A DNA stretch of 64,000 bases, taken from assembly GCA_026392255.1 (NCBI GenBank), contig JAPLCJ010000017.1, positions 62,001 through 126,000 on the forward strand. The letters run 5' to 3'. The notes beneath the pieces are model-generated. The model searched no databases, had not been told where the DNA came from, and saw nothing but the letters and a program-made list of their open reading frames with translations. The stretch is from Solirubrobacterales bacterium (GTDB lineage: Bacteria; Actinomycetota; Thermoleophilia; Solirubrobacterales; Solirubrobacteraceae). Below, piece after piece: positions 1-9,307 of this stretch (within the stretch, counting starts at the first letter, position 1; each line of letters starts with the position of its first letter). Position numbers and translations under genes: made by a program.

Positions 1-49
1 GGCTCCTGCGGCCCGGGCGAAAAAGAAAGCAGCCCGAAAAGCTGCTTAA
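1..49 (+). CDS. 3' end of an unidentified gene with a Lys/Ala-rich tail
   Basis: Codons from base 2 read APAARAKKKAARKAA and then TAA at 47-49. Only the last 15 residues lie in the window, so the product cannot be named. Such basic tails occur on nucleoid proteins, ribosome-associated factors and other nucleic-acid binding proteins. The stop overlaps the stop of the convergent hydroxylase gene by four bases, which supports this being a real coding end. The assignment rests on composition and frame alone. Confidence 0.5.
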   Translation, partial: APAARAKKKAARKAA

Positions 50-906
50 AGAGCTGGGGCCTTGGGCTTAGTTGGCTCAACCTCAGCCGGAGCCCAACCT
101 GGTTTGCGGAACAGGTAGCCCAGTTTCGTTCCCCAGTGCTTGGTTGACCTGACGTCTGTGATCAGGTCCGCCCACTCATGCGTGGCCACGCGCAGCGGGT
201 TGAACGAGTCCACGTTCTTGGTCAAGCCGTAGACCACGCGGTCGTCTTCCTCCCGATAAGACCCAAAGAGCCTGTCCCAGATGATCAGCATCCCGCCGTA
301 GTTACGGTCGAGGTAACCCGTATTAGCCCCATGGTGAACCCGATGGTGCGACGGGGTGTTGAACACATACTCAACTGGGGCTGGGAGTTTGCTGATTTTC
401 TCTGTGTGCAGACCAAACTGGAACACCAATGAGATTGCCTGCATCAGGATGATCGCGTAGGGCGGGAAGCCAACAAGCGCAAGTGGAAGCCAGAACGGCA
501 GCGCGTACATCGGCATCCACTCCTGGCGCAGGGCCGTCGACAGGTTGAAGTGCTCACTTGAGTGGTGGATCACATGGCTGGCCCAAATCACACGCACCTC
601 GTGTGCTGTGCGATGCCACCAGTAGAAGCAAAAGTCCTCAGCCCCGAAGAGCACCGCCCATGGCCACACGTCGTCCATCGGCATTCGCATGGGGCTGGCT
701 GAGTACACGGCCGCGAGTGCTGCGACCAGAACCAGCTTCCAGAACAGGTTGATTACGACGTTTCCAAGTCCCATCGAGAGCGAAGTGGCGGTGTCCTTGG
801 GGTCGTAGCCAGGTTCAACTTCGTCGCGATCGAAGTGGTAGGCGATCGCCTCGATCAACACGAGGGCAAAGAAGAATGGAATTGCGGCGCGGACTAGGTC
901 AAGCAT
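46..906 (-). CDS. Sterol desaturase / fatty acid hydroxylase family membrane protein
   Basis: A 286-residue integral membrane protein with the histidine clusters of the fatty acid hydroxylase superfamily: HRTAH (98-102), HVIHHSSEHFN (from 111), H167 and HHRVHH (187-192), followed by NYGGMLIIWDRLFGSY (202-217). These histidines hold a di-iron centre that uses O2 to hydroxylate or desaturate a lipid. Hydrophobic segments lie near 5-22, 45-70 and 135-165. It is the last gene of a minus-strand group behind the methyltransferase (41-base gap) and the glutathionyl-hydroquinone reductase-like gene. The lipid substrate cannot be read from sequence; sterol, carotenoid and fatty-acyl substrates all occur in the family. 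Family call is firm, substrate unknown. Confidence 0.85.
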   Translation of the reverse strand: MLDLVRAAIPFFFALVLIEAIAYHFDRDEVEPGYDPKDTATSLSMGLGNVVINLFWKLVLVAALAAVYSASPMRMPMDDVWPWAVLFGAEDFCFYWWHRTAHEVRVIWASHVIHHSSEHFNLSTALRQEWMPMYALPFWLPLALVGFPPYAIILMQAISLVFQFGLHTEKISKLPAPVEYVFNTPSHHRVHHGANTGYLDRNYGGMLIIWDRLFGSYREEDDRVVYGLTKNVDSFNPLRVATHEWADLITDVRSTKHWGTKLGYLFRKPGWAPAEVEPTKPKAPAL

Positions 907-947
907 CGGGATTTAAGTCTGACACGACAACCAGCCACGCGACGACT

Positions 948-2039
948 TCAGCTGCCGGTCAGCGAGGACACCTGCTCCGGGGCACTGCCCAAGAGCGCTG
1001 TAAGTTCGCGCTCGATGCGCTCAGTCACTGCTCCCTCTGACCCGGCTGGGTGCAGCCAAGCTGTGGCGCCCCCTAGACAAGACATTCTTGCCTCCAGTAC
1101 TTCTCCAGAGTCAAGGGTGACCAGGTCCACCCGTTCATCGCCCTCAGCCCAACCCCACGACGTCGTCTTGCTCAACGGTTCTGAGCAGGCGATCAGCCGC
1201 TCGGCGCTGAAGCCAGTCCATGACCCTGAGCCCTTAGGAACATCTAGGAGGGCTGTGATCAACTCTCTGGCTGTGGGATTTGGGGCGGCGCCATCAAGCA
1301 TGGTGAAAACAAGGCAGGGAAGCTGGAGGTCGGCATCGTTGGGCTCCGGAGCGTCAAACAGCCGCGACCGCGCCGAGTCAAGCTGAAAGCCGTTCTCGGC
1401 TAGAACGCGCGCCCAGCGCAGCGCTCCAGTCGCATCTGTCCGCTCAAGACTCACCAGCACGCCACCGACCCTTGTGGCAGCCGCGATCCGGCCGGCTAGG
1501 GCTCTGGCCTCGCGCAGCCACTCCGCGCTGGGGGCGCCGATCCCCAAGCTGACTTCGCGTGGTAGCTCAGCATCCGGAACAACCACTTCACCGAGCATTG
1601 ATCGTGACGAGTGGACGAAGTCCATCCGTCCTGACGCCCATTCCGCGTGCCATGGGTCCCTTAGGTCCCCGATGTGGAACTTAGGTGCAGGGGAATCCCA
1701 CTTGGTCGCGTCAGCGACTGCGATCGCCACCGCCTCCTCACAACGATCCACTGCCCGCAGTTCTGCTTCAGGGGCTGCCTGCGCAATCGCCCTCGTTACA
1801 AGTCCTTGTTCGCAGCCGAGGTCCAACACTGCTGAGGGGGCCAGCTCCTTGACGAGTGCTCTCAGCCATGGGATCTGCTCGGCTAGCAGCGCGCCGGACC
1901 AGAGCCTTGTGATGTCAGCGCTGAGCTCACCCGTAGCGTTCTTTAGCGCGTAGAGGCGCTGTCTGTCAGTGCCTTGCGCTGCTTCGGTGAGGAACTCCTC
2001 TGCAGCAGCACCGTGCTTCTCAATCAGACGCTTGTCCAC
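948..2039 (-). CDS. Class I SAM-dependent methyltransferase, substrate unknown
   Basis: A 363-residue protein with the SAM-binding motif VLDLGCEQGLVTRAIA near residues 92-107, followed by an acidic strand end (AVDRC) and later strands typical of a Rossmann-like methyltransferase. The C-terminal third (about 250-363) does not match a domain I recognise and may form a substrate lid. The start is GTG at 2039, with a GGCGGAG stretch upstream as ribosome site. It lies 20 bases after the glutathionyl-hydroquinone reductase-like gene and 41 bases before the hydroxylase gene, so the three probably share a transcript. The grouping could point to modification of a quinone, phenol or lipid, but that is inference. 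Confidence 0.7.
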   Translation of the reverse strand: MDKRLIEKHGAAAEEFLTEAAQGTDRQRLYALKNATGELSADITRLWSGALLAEQIPWLRALVKELAPSAVLDLGCEQGLVTRAIAQAAPEAELRAVDRCEEAVAIAVADATKWDSPAPKFHIGDLRDPWHAEWASGRMDFVHSSRSMLGEVVVPDAELPREVSLGIGAPSAEWLREARALAGRIAAATRVGGVLVSLERTDATGALRWARVLAENGFQLDSARSRLFDAPEPNDADLQLPCLVFTMLDGAAPNPTARELITALLDVPKGSGSWTGFSAERLIACSEPLSKTTSWGWAEGDERVDLVTLDSGEVLEARMSCLGGATAWLHPAGSEGAVTERIERELTALLGSAPEQVSSLTGS

Positions 2040-2059
2040 GGGACACTCCGCCTGATCAG

Positions 2060-3019
2060 CTACGCGCCGAGGGACTCACGCCCGTGGGGCGAGTCGAAGT
2101 CCATGATTGGACCCAGAGGGACAATTCCGGTGGGGTTGACCATGAGATGAGTCTTGTAGTAGTGATCCTTCTGCTCCTGGAATCGCACGAGTTCCGCGAT
2201 CCCCGGCTGTTGGTAAAGGTCGCGCAGGTAACCGGAGAGGTTGGGGTAATCCACGATCCGCCTCAGGTTGCACTTGAAGTGCCCGACATAGACGCCGTCG
2301 AAGCGCACAAGGGTTGTGAAGAGCCGCCAGTCCGCCTCGGTGGGGGTGGCATTGGGCACCAGCCAGCGCTGTTGGGCGAGCCGGTCATCAAGAATGTCAA
2401 GAGTCTCAAACAGGGTCGTGACCTCGGCCTCATAGACGGTCTGGCTGGTGGCGAAGCCAGCCTTGTAGACGCCGTTGTTAACCCGTTCGTAGATCAGCTC
2501 GTTGACGGTGTCAATCTCGGTCCTTAGGTTCTCGGGGTAGAGCTCGACTTTGCCCTGGGCCAACTCGCCAAAGCCTGAGTCGAGGATCCGCAAGAACTCA
2601 CTCGACTCATTGTTGACGATCACGCCCGTCTGCTTGTCCCACAGCACCGGAACAGTCACACGCTGGTCGAAGCCAGGCTGGGTGGCCTCATACGCTTCGC
2701 TCAAGAACTTGTAGCCGTTGACCGGGTCGGTGTATTCGCCGCCAGTAAATGCCCACCCGCGCGCATCTCGGAGTGGATCCACAGCTGACATGGAGATAAC
2801 GTCCTGCAAACCTTTGAGGTGGCGCCCAATGGCTGCGCGATGAGCCCAAGGGCAGGCCCATGAGATGTAGAGGTGGTACCTGCCCGCTTCCGCTGGAAAC
2901 TGGGAAGACCCATCCGCGGTTACCGCGTCGCGAAACTGGTTCACCTGCCGCTTGAAAGCGCCGTCCTGGGTTAGCTCTTTGTCCATGTCAAATGGACGGG
3001 GGGGTTCCTCGTGAGTCAT
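2060..3019 (-). CDS. yqjG: Glutathionyl-hydroquinone reductase-like GST (YqjG/ECM4/PcpF type)
   Basis: A 319-residue Omega-like glutathione transferase. The thioredoxin-fold half carries the catalytic C56 in SWACPWAHRA, and the family motif NNESSEFLRI follows; the C-terminal helical half includes a GVYKAGFA stretch typical of these enzymes. Family members reduce S-glutathionyl-hydroquinones to hydroquinones. Length is normal for the group (about 310-330). It is the first gene of a minus-strand trio with a methyltransferase and a membrane hydroxylase. No ribosome site is obvious; a TAGGCT box ends seven bases before the ATG, suggesting a leaderless transcript. Actinobacteria often use mycothiol rather than glutathione, so the real thiol partner is uncertain. 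Confidence 0.85.
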   Translation of the reverse strand: MTHEEPPRPFDMDKELTQDGAFKRQVNQFRDAVTADGSSQFPAEAGRYHLYISWACPWAHRAAIGRHLKGLQDVISMSAVDPLRDARGWAFTGGEYTDPVNGYKFLSEAYEATQPGFDQRVTVPVLWDKQTGVIVNNESSEFLRILDSGFGELAQGKVELYPENLRTEIDTVNELIYERVNNGVYKAGFATSQTVYEAEVTTLFETLDILDDRLAQQRWLVPNATPTEADWRLFTTLVRFDGVYVGHFKCNLRRIVDYPNLSGYLRDLYQQPGIAELVRFQEQKDHYYKTHLMVNPTGIVPLGPIMDFDSPHGRESLGA

Positions 3020-3026
3020 AGACAGC

Positions 3027-3032
3027 AGCCTA
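3027..3032 (-). promoter_or_regulatory. Putative -10 box TAGGCT, leaderless start
   Basis: On the minus strand TAGGCT is followed by seven bases and then the ATG at 3019, with no Shine-Dalgarno sequence. The spacing would put transcription start at or next to the start codon. No clear -35 element is seen. Confidence 0.4.
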
Positions 3033-3084
3033 GTAGGCCACAGCTACTTGACCGGTCGACCCGGTCAGGGCTGCGGCTAAAGCT

Positions 3085-4881
3085 CTACTGGGTGACGCTG
3101 CGACAGCTGGCGCCGACGCAGCCCTGGAGTGCTACAAGCTTGACTCGAAGCGCTTCCCTAGTGACTGCATAGGCAGAGTCAGAAGCCAAGTTGTGGAGCT
3201 CGAATGGATCGTTCTGGAGGTCATAGAGCTCCTCCTCGCCGCTGGCTACGAAGTTGGTCATGTTGCCAGTGCCCCAGACGATGAACTTCCAGCGATCGGT
3301 GCGAACACCACGGTATGGCTGGTCCCACTGCTGCGGCATGGTGGCATCCGCGAACAGCGGTGCGTTTGCCTCAAGCCCAATCGACCGCGGCCCCAGAGTA
3401 GAAGTCCCCTTCGCTGCTCCAAGGAGTGAAGTGCCGTCCTGCGAGCGTCCTGCGGTCGCGCCTGCTGCATCAAGCAGCGTGGCGGCAAAGTCAACATTGG
3501 TAACCAGCGTTGACACCGTGCGGCTGCCATTGCCAGCTGGAATCCCTGGGCCACTCATGACCAGTGGGACGCGGATTGACTCCTCATATGGCAGGTACTT
3601 GTCGCCTGGCACACGGTGCTCGCCCTGCATCCAACCATTGTCTGATGTGAACAGGATGATCGTGTTGGTGAGCTGCTTGGTTGACTTGAGAGTGGCGATC
3701 AGGGTCTTGATCCCATCATCCACTGCCTTGACTGAGCCGAGACGGCCCTTGTAGTCAGCCTCAAGCTGTGCCTTTTTGAACGTACTGAGAGGATTGGCCA
3801 TGATCAGCTGCTGCTTGAGCGGATGCCCAGTCGGTGGGGCATCAAAGTTTGGCTTGCTGGTGATCTGCGTCCAATCCCAGCTGGTGTTCTCATAACGCGG
3901 TGCTGGCCGTGGGTCCTTAACAAGCTTGCTGAGACTGCTTGTATCTTCTGCGTGCTTGTTGGAGGCAAGCGCCTTGTAACGGCCCCCGTCCCGATACCCG
4001 TTACGAATGCCGCCGTCAACGTCCTCACGGTGTGGCGATGCTGGTGACCACCAGAGGAAGAAAGGCTTCTTTGACTTGGCTTGATCCTTGATGATCGTGT
4101 TTGAGATACCCGCTGTTACGTCAGGCGAGTAATTCGTTGAAACCTCAGTGCCGTAAGTGCTTGGGTCTACCGAGCTGTACGCCCCGAAGATTGCGTTTGA
4201 GTTGGCGATCAACTCAGCGCGTGACCAGCCGTTGGATCCGACTCGCGGATTCTGCTTGACCTGAATGTTGGCGAAGTCGATCAGCTTCTTGGCATATGAC
4301 GAGTCGCCCCAGGTCTTTGCCTTGCCGTTCTGGTTGATGGTGAAGTTGAAGTAGTCATAGGCCGAGACGTCGAGTGCGCCGTTCCAGTTGTTGAACCCAG
4401 CTGGGATCTCACCACCCGGAGTGAGCAGATTTCCCTCTCCATCACGGTCCCCTGCCTTGCCTGAGCCGTAGCCGTTGAGCCACTTACCGACGAGTGCTGT
4501 GTAGTAGCCGCTGTTTTGAAGCCACTTGGGAAGCGTGTTAGCGCGGTTGGTCATTCCGTACCAGCCGTATGGCCAAAAGTTGCCGCCAACGCCGTGGTTG
4601 TGTGAGTACTGGCCGGTAATGAAAGTTGCCCGTGATGGGCAGCAGAGTGGGAAGGAGTCAACAGCGTTGGTGAACTTGACGCCCTTTGCCGCAACGAGAG
4701 AGGCGAGGTTTGGCATTGCTTGAAGATCGCTGACCGCTTGGTCATCGGTCATGACAACGAGGATGTTTGGCTTTCCGTCCTTCGTGTTGGTTGTTGTCCG
4801 CGCAAGAACAGGCGAAGCGGCAAACAAGCTCAAACCAACTACTGCGGAAAATACGGTTGTGATCCTCAGCTGCCTGCTCAT
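3085..4881 (-). CDS. Secreted sulfatase (formylglycine type)
   Basis: An extracytoplasmic sulfatase of the alkaline-phosphatase fold that hydrolyses sulfate esters. Using the ATG at 4881 the protein has 598 residues and starts MSRQLRITTVFSAVVGL, a signal peptide ending near ASPVLA. The metal motif NILVVMTDDQ is followed by the formylglycine site CCPSR, where the first cysteine (residue 80 from this start) should be oxidised to formylglycine. A further conserved stretch is FTSDNGWMQGEH. The GGGAGGGG run sits just before the tandem ATGs and decides against the upstream GTG at 4911. Resemblance is to N-acetylglucosamine-6-sulfatase-like enzymes, but the substrate is unknown. Two arylsulfotransferase-like genes lie within 20 kb. 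The formylglycine-generating enzyme is not in the window. Confidence 0.88.
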   Translation of the reverse strand: MSRQLRITTVFSAVVGLSLFAASPVLARTTTNTKDGKPNILVVMTDDQAVSDLQAMPNLASLVAAKGVKFTNAVDSFPLCCPSRATFITGQYSHNHGVGGNFWPYGWYGMTNRANTLPKWLQNSGYYTALVGKWLNGYGSGKAGDRDGEGNLLTPGGEIPAGFNNWNGALDVSAYDYFNFTINQNGKAKTWGDSSYAKKLIDFANIQVKQNPRVGSNGWSRAELIANSNAIFGAYSSVDPSTYGTEVSTNYSPDVTAGISNTIIKDQAKSKKPFFLWWSPASPHREDVDGGIRNGYRDGGRYKALASNKHAEDTSSLSKLVKDPRPAPRYENTSWDWTQITSKPNFDAPPTGHPLKQQLIMANPLSTFKKAQLEADYKGRLGSVKAVDDGIKTLIATLKSTKQLTNTIILFTSDNGWMQGEHRVPGDKYLPYEESIRVPLVMSGPGIPAGNGSRTVSTLVTNVDFAATLLDAAGATAGRSQDGTSLLGAAKGTSTLGPRSIGLEANAPLFADATMPQQWDQPYRGVRTDRWKFIVWGTGNMTNFVASGEEELYDLQNDPFELHNLASDSAYAVTREALRVKLVALQGCVGASCRSVTQ

Positions 4882-4932
4882 CATTCCCCTCCCAGGGTTC
4901 GCGATGCCCACATTCGTGGACCCGTAATCATA

Positions 4933-4962
4933 GTTTTATCAGTCATTGCGACGCCGCGTCAA
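4933..4962 (-). promoter_or_regulatory. Putative sigma70-type promoter of the sulfatase gene
   Basis: On the minus strand TTGACG (4962-4957) is separated by 18 bases from TAAAAC (4938-4933). It lies about 50 bases before the sulfatase ATG and leaves a leader holding the strong GGAGGGG ribosome site. Confidence 0.45.
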
Positions 4963-5037
4963 CTCGGTTCGGGGGTCTCAGCCTTGTTCTGTTGAGATCT
5001 TGTCCGGCGCTTTGTGAGTTCCTTAACTTTTGGTCCG

Positions 5038-5043
5038 TACGCT
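5038..5043 (+). promoter_or_regulatory. Putative -10 box TACGCT, leaderless start
   Basis: TACGCT is followed by seven bases and the ATG at 5051 of the RTX-repeat gene. No Shine-Dalgarno sequence precedes that ATG, so a leaderless transcript is likely. Confidence 0.4.
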
Positions 5044-5050
5044 CCGCCAT

Positions 5051-6088
5051 ATGACTAAAACACGTAGCCAAATCGCCCCTGCCCTCATCCTCGCCCTTGC
5101 GTTTGGATCACAGGCCTCACTCGCAACCGCATCTGGCCCCCGATGCACCATCAAGGGGACCAACGGCAACGATGTCATCCAAGGCACAGCAGGTAGGGAT
5201 GTCATCTGTGGCTATCGCGGCAACGACCGCATCAACGGCCTGGGCGGCAACGACGTGATCCTCGGCGGAGCGGGCAACGACGTCCTCGCGGGCGGCAGCG
5301 GTAATGACCGGATTGTCGGAGGCGCTGGCAACGACAGAGTCCGCGGCGGAGCTGGCTCAGACTCAATCGCTGGAACGGCGGGAAACGACGTTTTGTTCGG
5401 GGGAAGAGGTAACGACCGCCTCGCTGGCGGAGCCGGAAACGACACCCTCGATGGTGACGACGGCAGTGACACAATCAGCTACGCGGACGCCAACTCAGCT
5501 ACCGGTGGGGTTGATGTCGAGCTACCTGTAGGAACCGCTTCGAGCCAAACCGGCACGGGCAACGTTGGCGATGACACTCTCATCCAAGTTGAAGACGTTG
5601 TGGGCTCCTCTCACGACGACGTGATCTACGGCGACTCTTCCGCCAACGTCATTCAGGCCGGCGGTGGGTCCGACGAGGTTCACGCCGGAGATGGCAGTGA
5701 CACCGTCAACGGTGGTGCTGGCAGTGACACAGTCTGGGCCGATGGCGGAGATGACCAGGTCAACGGTGGAACCAGCGGCGACCAGCTTAACGGCGGCGAC
5801 GGGTCCGACACGCTCAACGGCGGAGACGGGTCCGACAGGCTCGATGGCGGTCAGGGCAGCGACACCCTCAACGGTGGTGCTGGCAATGACACCCTTAACG
5901 GTGACGAAGGTGACGACACTGAAGACGGTGGTGCCGATGACGACGTTGTCAACGGTGGCGCAGGCAGCGACGTTCTCCGAGGCGGATTGGGCTCAGACAC
6001 AATGGAAAGCGAGTCCGATGACAGCCTTGTTGACGGCGGCGACGGCGACGACACCTGCACCACAGCCGGGGCCGACTGCGAGGACTAG
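5051..6088 (+). CDS. Secreted calcium-binding RTX-repeat protein
   Basis: A 345-residue protein with a signal peptide (MTKTRSQIAPALILALAFG, cleavage near ATASG) and then almost entirely RTX nonapeptides of the form GGxGNDxhx, about residues 45-135 and 195-330. Between them is a spacer around residues 137-195 (DTISYADANSATGG, then DTLIQVEDVVGSSHDDVIYG) like that of hemolysin-type repeat proteins. RTX repeats fold into a beta-roll on binding Ca2+ outside the cell. No catalytic domain is visible, so it may be structural or adhesive. The final part has a cysteine pair (DDTCTTAGADCED). The stop overlaps the convergent cupin stop by four bases. ATG 5051 is preferred over the TTG at 5030 because it starts the signal peptide cleanly. 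Confidence 0.85.
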   Translation: MTKTRSQIAPALILALAFGSQASLATASGPRCTIKGTNGNDVIQGTAGRDVICGYRGNDRINGLGGNDVILGGAGNDVLAGGSGNDRIVGGAGNDRVRGGAGSDSIAGTAGNDVLFGGRGNDRLAGGAGNDTLDGDDGSDTISYADANSATGGVDVELPVGTASSQTGTGNVGDDTLIQVEDVVGSSHDDVIYGDSSANVIQAGGGSDEVHAGDGSDTVNGGAGSDTVWADGGDDQVNGGTSGDQLNGGDGSDTLNGGDGSDRLDGGQGSDTLNGGAGNDTLNGDEGDDTEDGGADDDVVNGGAGSDVLRGGLGSDTMESESDDSLVDGGDGDDTCTTAGADCED

Positions 6089-6450
6089 CGCCCGGTCAGG
6101 ACCGTGTCGTCATTGCTGTAGGCCGGGGCGCAGCAGCAAATCAAAGTGAGAGCCACTGCCCCGGTGTTCCAGAGCTTGTGGGCCACGCCGGGCGGGATAA
6201 CAACCGCCTGACCCGGTTCAACTAAGAACTCATCTTCGCCGAGCCGCATGCGCCCTGAACCTGCGGTGAAGTGGTAAATCTCCTCGGCAACAGGGTGATA
6301 GTGCTCATCAGTCGCAAGCCCTACAGGCAGTGTCGCGTGGGCCAAAGACTGGTTAACCGCGAGCGTCCACGCCGGATGTGCCAGCTCACGGATTGTCGAG
6401 CCGTCCTTGGTTTGGAACGGCTCGACTGAATCAATACTTGGAATGTCCAT
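6085..6450 (-). CDS. Small cupin-domain protein
   Basis: A 121-residue single-domain cupin. Motif 1 is H50-Y-H52 with E56/E57, and motif 2 is PPGVAHKLWN with H91; these would bind one divalent metal. Such stand-alone cupins act as isomerases, dioxygenases or small-molecule binding proteins, and nothing here selects one. A GGGAG ribosome site stands before the ATG at 6450. It is convergent with the RTX gene (four-base overlap) and has no minus-strand operon partner. Confidence 0.8.
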   Translation of the reverse strand: MDIPSIDSVEPFQTKDGSTIRELAHPAWTLAVNQSLAHATLPVGLATDEHYHPVAEEIYHFTAGSGRMRLGEDEFLVEPGQAVVIPPGVAHKLWNTGAVALTLICCCAPAYSNDDTVLTGR

Positions 6451-6576
6451 CTTGCTGGGCTCCCTTAGCGTGCGGCGCGTCGAGTGAGGTTCATGGCGAA
6501 GAGCCTACGCAGTCAGATCACCATCAGCAACCCACCCCGTGAAGTGGGCGCGGGCCAGCCCGTTGCCTGCCATCCG

Positions 6577-6582
6577 TATTCT
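6577..6582 (+). promoter_or_regulatory. Putative -10 box TATTCT, leaderless start of purT
   Basis: TATTCT is followed by eight bases and the purT ATG at 6591. No ribosome site is visible. The preceding 6451-6576 stretch holds nothing else I can identify. Confidence 0.4.
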
Positions 6583-6590
6583 CCGTCGCG

Positions 6591-7808
6591 ATGACATCCG
6601 CGTCCAAAATTGGCAAGCCGGGCAGCGAGCAGGGAACGCGACTGATCCTGCTGGGCTCAGGTGAGCTCGGACGCGAGGTCGCGATTGAGGCACAGCGCTT
6701 GGGCTGTGAGGTGCTTGCCGTAGACCGCTACGAAGGCGCGCCCGCACATCAAGTGGCAGACCGCCATGCAGTGATCGACATGACGGACCCCGTCCAACTT
6801 CGGGACCTGATTGAGGCCGAACTGCAAAGGCCTTGCGCCAAGCTCCTCGTCGTACCTGAGATTGAAGCCATTGTGACCTCTGAACTTGCCTTGTTAGAAG
6901 CCGAGGGCGTGCGCGTAGTCCCAACTGCCCGAGCGACCGTGCTGACGATGGACAGGGAGGGAATCCGGCGGCTGGCAGCAGAGCAGCTCAGCCTGCCTAC
7001 ATCCCCCTACAGGTTCTGTGACTCAGAGCAGGAGCTTGCCGCAGCAGTGGAAGAGGTCGGCGTCCCCTGTGTTGTCAAACCAGTCATGTCCTCCTCCGGC
7101 AAAGGGCAATCTGTCATTCGTGAGCTCAGCGGCACGCAGGCGGCTTGGACCTACTCCCAGGAGCAGGGACGAACAGGTGCTGGGCGAGTCATCTGCGAGG
7201 GCTTTGTTGACTTTGATTACGAGATCACCCTGCTGACAGTCCGGCACGCAGGCGGAACATCGTTCTGCGCTCCGATCGGTCACATCCAAGTTGATGGCGA
7301 CTATCGAGAGAGCTGGCAGCCCCAGCAGATGACCGACGCGGCACTCGCTCAGGCCAAGCAGGTGGCCCAGGCCGTGACCGACGAACTCGGCGGTTATGGC
7401 CTGTTCGGCGTAGAGCTGTTTGTGCGCGGTGACGAGATCCTCTTCAGTGAGGTCTCCCCTCGCCCACATGACACTGGGATGGTCACCATGGCAACGCAAG
7501 CGCTGTCGGAGTTCGCAATCCACGCAAGGGCAATTCTCGGCCTGCCAGTGCCTGCGGGCGACATCCCGTTTAGCTCCCCCGGCGCGAGCTGTGTTGTCCT
7601 AGCTGAGGCAGACATCTCCAACCCCGTGGTACTGGGTGTTGACGAGGCACTGAACTCTGCTGATGGCCTTGACGTTCGCATCTTCAACAAACCTGACGCG
7701 CGGCCTGGCCGCCGAATGGGCGTGGTCCTCGCAACCGCAGGCGATGCCGATGCGGCCCGTGACATTGCGCGGGCGGCAGCAGCGAAGATCACCGTCAGCG
7801 CTGGCTGA
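6591..7808 (+). CDS. purT: Formate-dependent phosphoribosylglycinamide formyltransferase PurT
   Basis: PurT uses formate and ATP to make formyl-GAR in step three of purine synthesis, replacing folate-dependent PurN. The 405-residue protein matches the family along its length: N-terminal [26 protein letters not shown], the ATP-grasp stretch [42 protein letters not shown], and the metal-binding [13 protein letters not shown]. These are near-identical to the textbook enterobacterial enzyme. The start is ATG 6591, apparently leaderless. The last 14 bases overlap the convergent glycosyltransferase gene. Confidence 0.95.
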   Translation: MTSASKIGKPGSEQGTRLILLGSGELGREVAIEAQRLGCEVLAVDRYEGAPAHQVADRHAVIDMTDPVQLRDLIEAELQRPCAKLLVVPEIEAIVTSELALLEAEGVRVVPTARATVLTMDREGIRRLAAEQLSLPTSPYRFCDSEQELAAAVEEVGVPCVVKPVMSSSGKGQSVIRELSGTQAAWTYSQEQGRTGAGRVICEGFVDFDYEITLLTVRHAGGTSFCAPIGHIQVDGDYRESWQPQQMTDAALAQAKQVAQAVTDELGGYGLFGVELFVRGDEILFSEVSPRPHDTGMVTMATQALSEFAIHARAILGLPVPAGDIPFSSPGASCVVLAEADISNPVVLGVDEALNSADGLDVRIFNKPDARPGRRMGVVLATAGDADAARDIARAAAAKITVSAG

Positions 7809-9297
7809 ACTCCCAGGCCACAGTCTCAACCAGCCCGGGCCACTCCCTTGCCCAAGTGCGGTGGAACCTCGCAGTCCATGGTTTCGGAGGGCCGTAGAAG
7901 AGCGGCGTTGCAGCCCCTGGGAGTCGGTACCCGACTATGAACACGCGACCCTTTGTCTTGAGCGAGGCTGCGTAGGCGCTGTCACCACCCTGACTCAGAA
8001 CGGTGAGTGAATCGCGCGGTCCCTTGGCTAGCTGCAGGGCGAGGGCCTGTCCTAGAGGTCCCTCGCCACCACTCAGGCAGCAGAGATCAATCACCCTGTC
8101 GCCGGGCTTCCAGCGCGAGGCGATCGCATCGGCAGCAGGCCCAGTTGCGGGCCGCTGGATTTGGCGAAGTTCTACCACCGTGCCTAACGCCAGCCCCGCT
8201 GTGACTAGGGCCGTTGATGCAAGAGCTACAGCCCTTCCGCGCGAGGCCATCAGGCTCGCAACGAGCAGTGCCACGGCAGGAACCGCTGTGATCAGATTCC
8301 GTGCGAGCAGCATGCTCTGACCTGGCTGGAGGCTTACCCCCAGCGCGAGCGCGAGCGGAGCGAGCGCAAGGACTACCAGCAGCCAGATGTTGGCCCGGGT
8401 CATCGGTTCCTGCGAAGCACGACCGCGAAGTCGATCGACAACCAGAGCAACAGCTGCAACTGCGAGGCCCGACAGGACTAGGCTAAGACCCCATTGGCCA
8501 GGGAGCCGTGCGACTGAGGTCAGCGGATGTCCCACGAGGGAATGCCCGATGATCGCGCTGACGTTGCCAAAGTCCAGTGGTGAAACCGCAGCAATCCTGT
8601 GGAGCTCATCACTTGAGTTATCCACCTGCTGCTTGAGCCACGGAAGCCAGATAAGGGCCGCCAGCAGCGGGCCAGCTTGGGTAAGCAGGATGGACTTCCT
8701 GTTGCGCGGATAAGCGGCCACTGCCCACAACGTCTGAGCCGCAAGGACAGCGAAGGCTGTGTAGTGGCTCATCAGGGCAAACGCGGCCACCAGCGAGTAG
8801 CCAACCCAATCCGCCCGGCGTCCGTCCTTCAACGCGCGCACCAAGAGCAGAGTGGAGGCGGTACAGAGAGCCACCGTCAATGAGTACGACCTCGCCTCAA
8901 CTGAATAGAAGACAAGGAACGGGCTGGCTGCGACAAGCAGCGCGGCCACCACACCGGTCCGCTGCCCGCCGAGCCTACGGCCGAGCGCCGCGACAAGGGG
9001 AATCAGTGCCACTCCGGCGATCAGCGACGGGATGCGGATCAGGCTGGGGCTCGAACCCATCTGGTCAGAGATCCACGAAAGGACAAATCCAAGCGGGGGT
9101 GTCTTCTCGTGAACAGCGACCAGATGCATCATCTGGCCAAGTCCCTTCCCGTGAACCCACGAGTAGAGATACACCTCATCCCAAGCGATGCTGTCGCGAT
9201 CTCCGACGATGCGAGCGACGGCGCCCGCGAGTGTCACTGCCGCAACCGACAGTCGCCAGTTGCGTGTCCTCCAGCTGGAGACGGGCTGCGTGGTCAC
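7795..9297 (-). CDS. Membrane glycosyltransferase, GT39/ArnT-like (GT-C fold)
   Basis: About 500 residues with 10-12 hydrophobic segments. The acidic [15 protein letters not shown] stretch after the first membrane helix is typical of GT-C polyprenyl-phosphate sugar transferases, where the Asp/Glu is the catalytic base. Such enzymes move a sugar from a lipid-phosphate carrier to a protein or glycan outside the membrane. I take GTG 9297 as start because it avoids overlap with the upstream beta-propeller gene (stop at 9308); an upstream ATG at 9336 is also open. It is probably co-transcribed with that gene. Acceptor and sugar are unknown. Confidence 0.75.
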   Translation of the reverse strand: MTTQPVSSWRTRNWRLSVAAVTLAGAVARIVGDRDSIAWDEVYLYSWVHGKGLGQMMHLVAVHEKTPPLGFVLSWISDQMGSSPSLIRIPSLIAGVALIPLVAALGRRLGGQRTGVVAALLVAASPFLVFYSVEARSYSLTVALCTASTLLLVRALKDGRRADWVGYSLVAAFALMSHYTAFAVLAAQTLWAVAAYPRNRKSILLTQAGPLLAALIWLPWLKQQVDNSSDELHRIAAVSPLDFGNVSAIIGHSLVGHPLTSVARLPGQWGLSLVLSGLAVAAVALVVDRLRGRASQEPMTRANIWLLVVLALAPLALALGVSLQPGQSMLLARNLITAVPAVALLVASLMASRGRAVALASTALVTAGLALGTVVELRQIQRPATGPAADAIASRWKPGDRVIDLCCLSGGEGPLGQALALQLAKGPRDSLTVLSQGGDSAYAASLKTKGRVFIVGYRLPGAATPLFYGPPKPWTARFHRTWAREWPGLVETVAWEFSQR

Positions 9298-9307
9298 GCC
9301 ACTAAGG

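Noticed and set aside
5212-6063. Long open frames antisense to or out of frame with the RTX gene
   Set aside because: They are low-complexity Ser/Pro/Leu shadows produced by the repeated GGxGND codons and have no ribosome sites.
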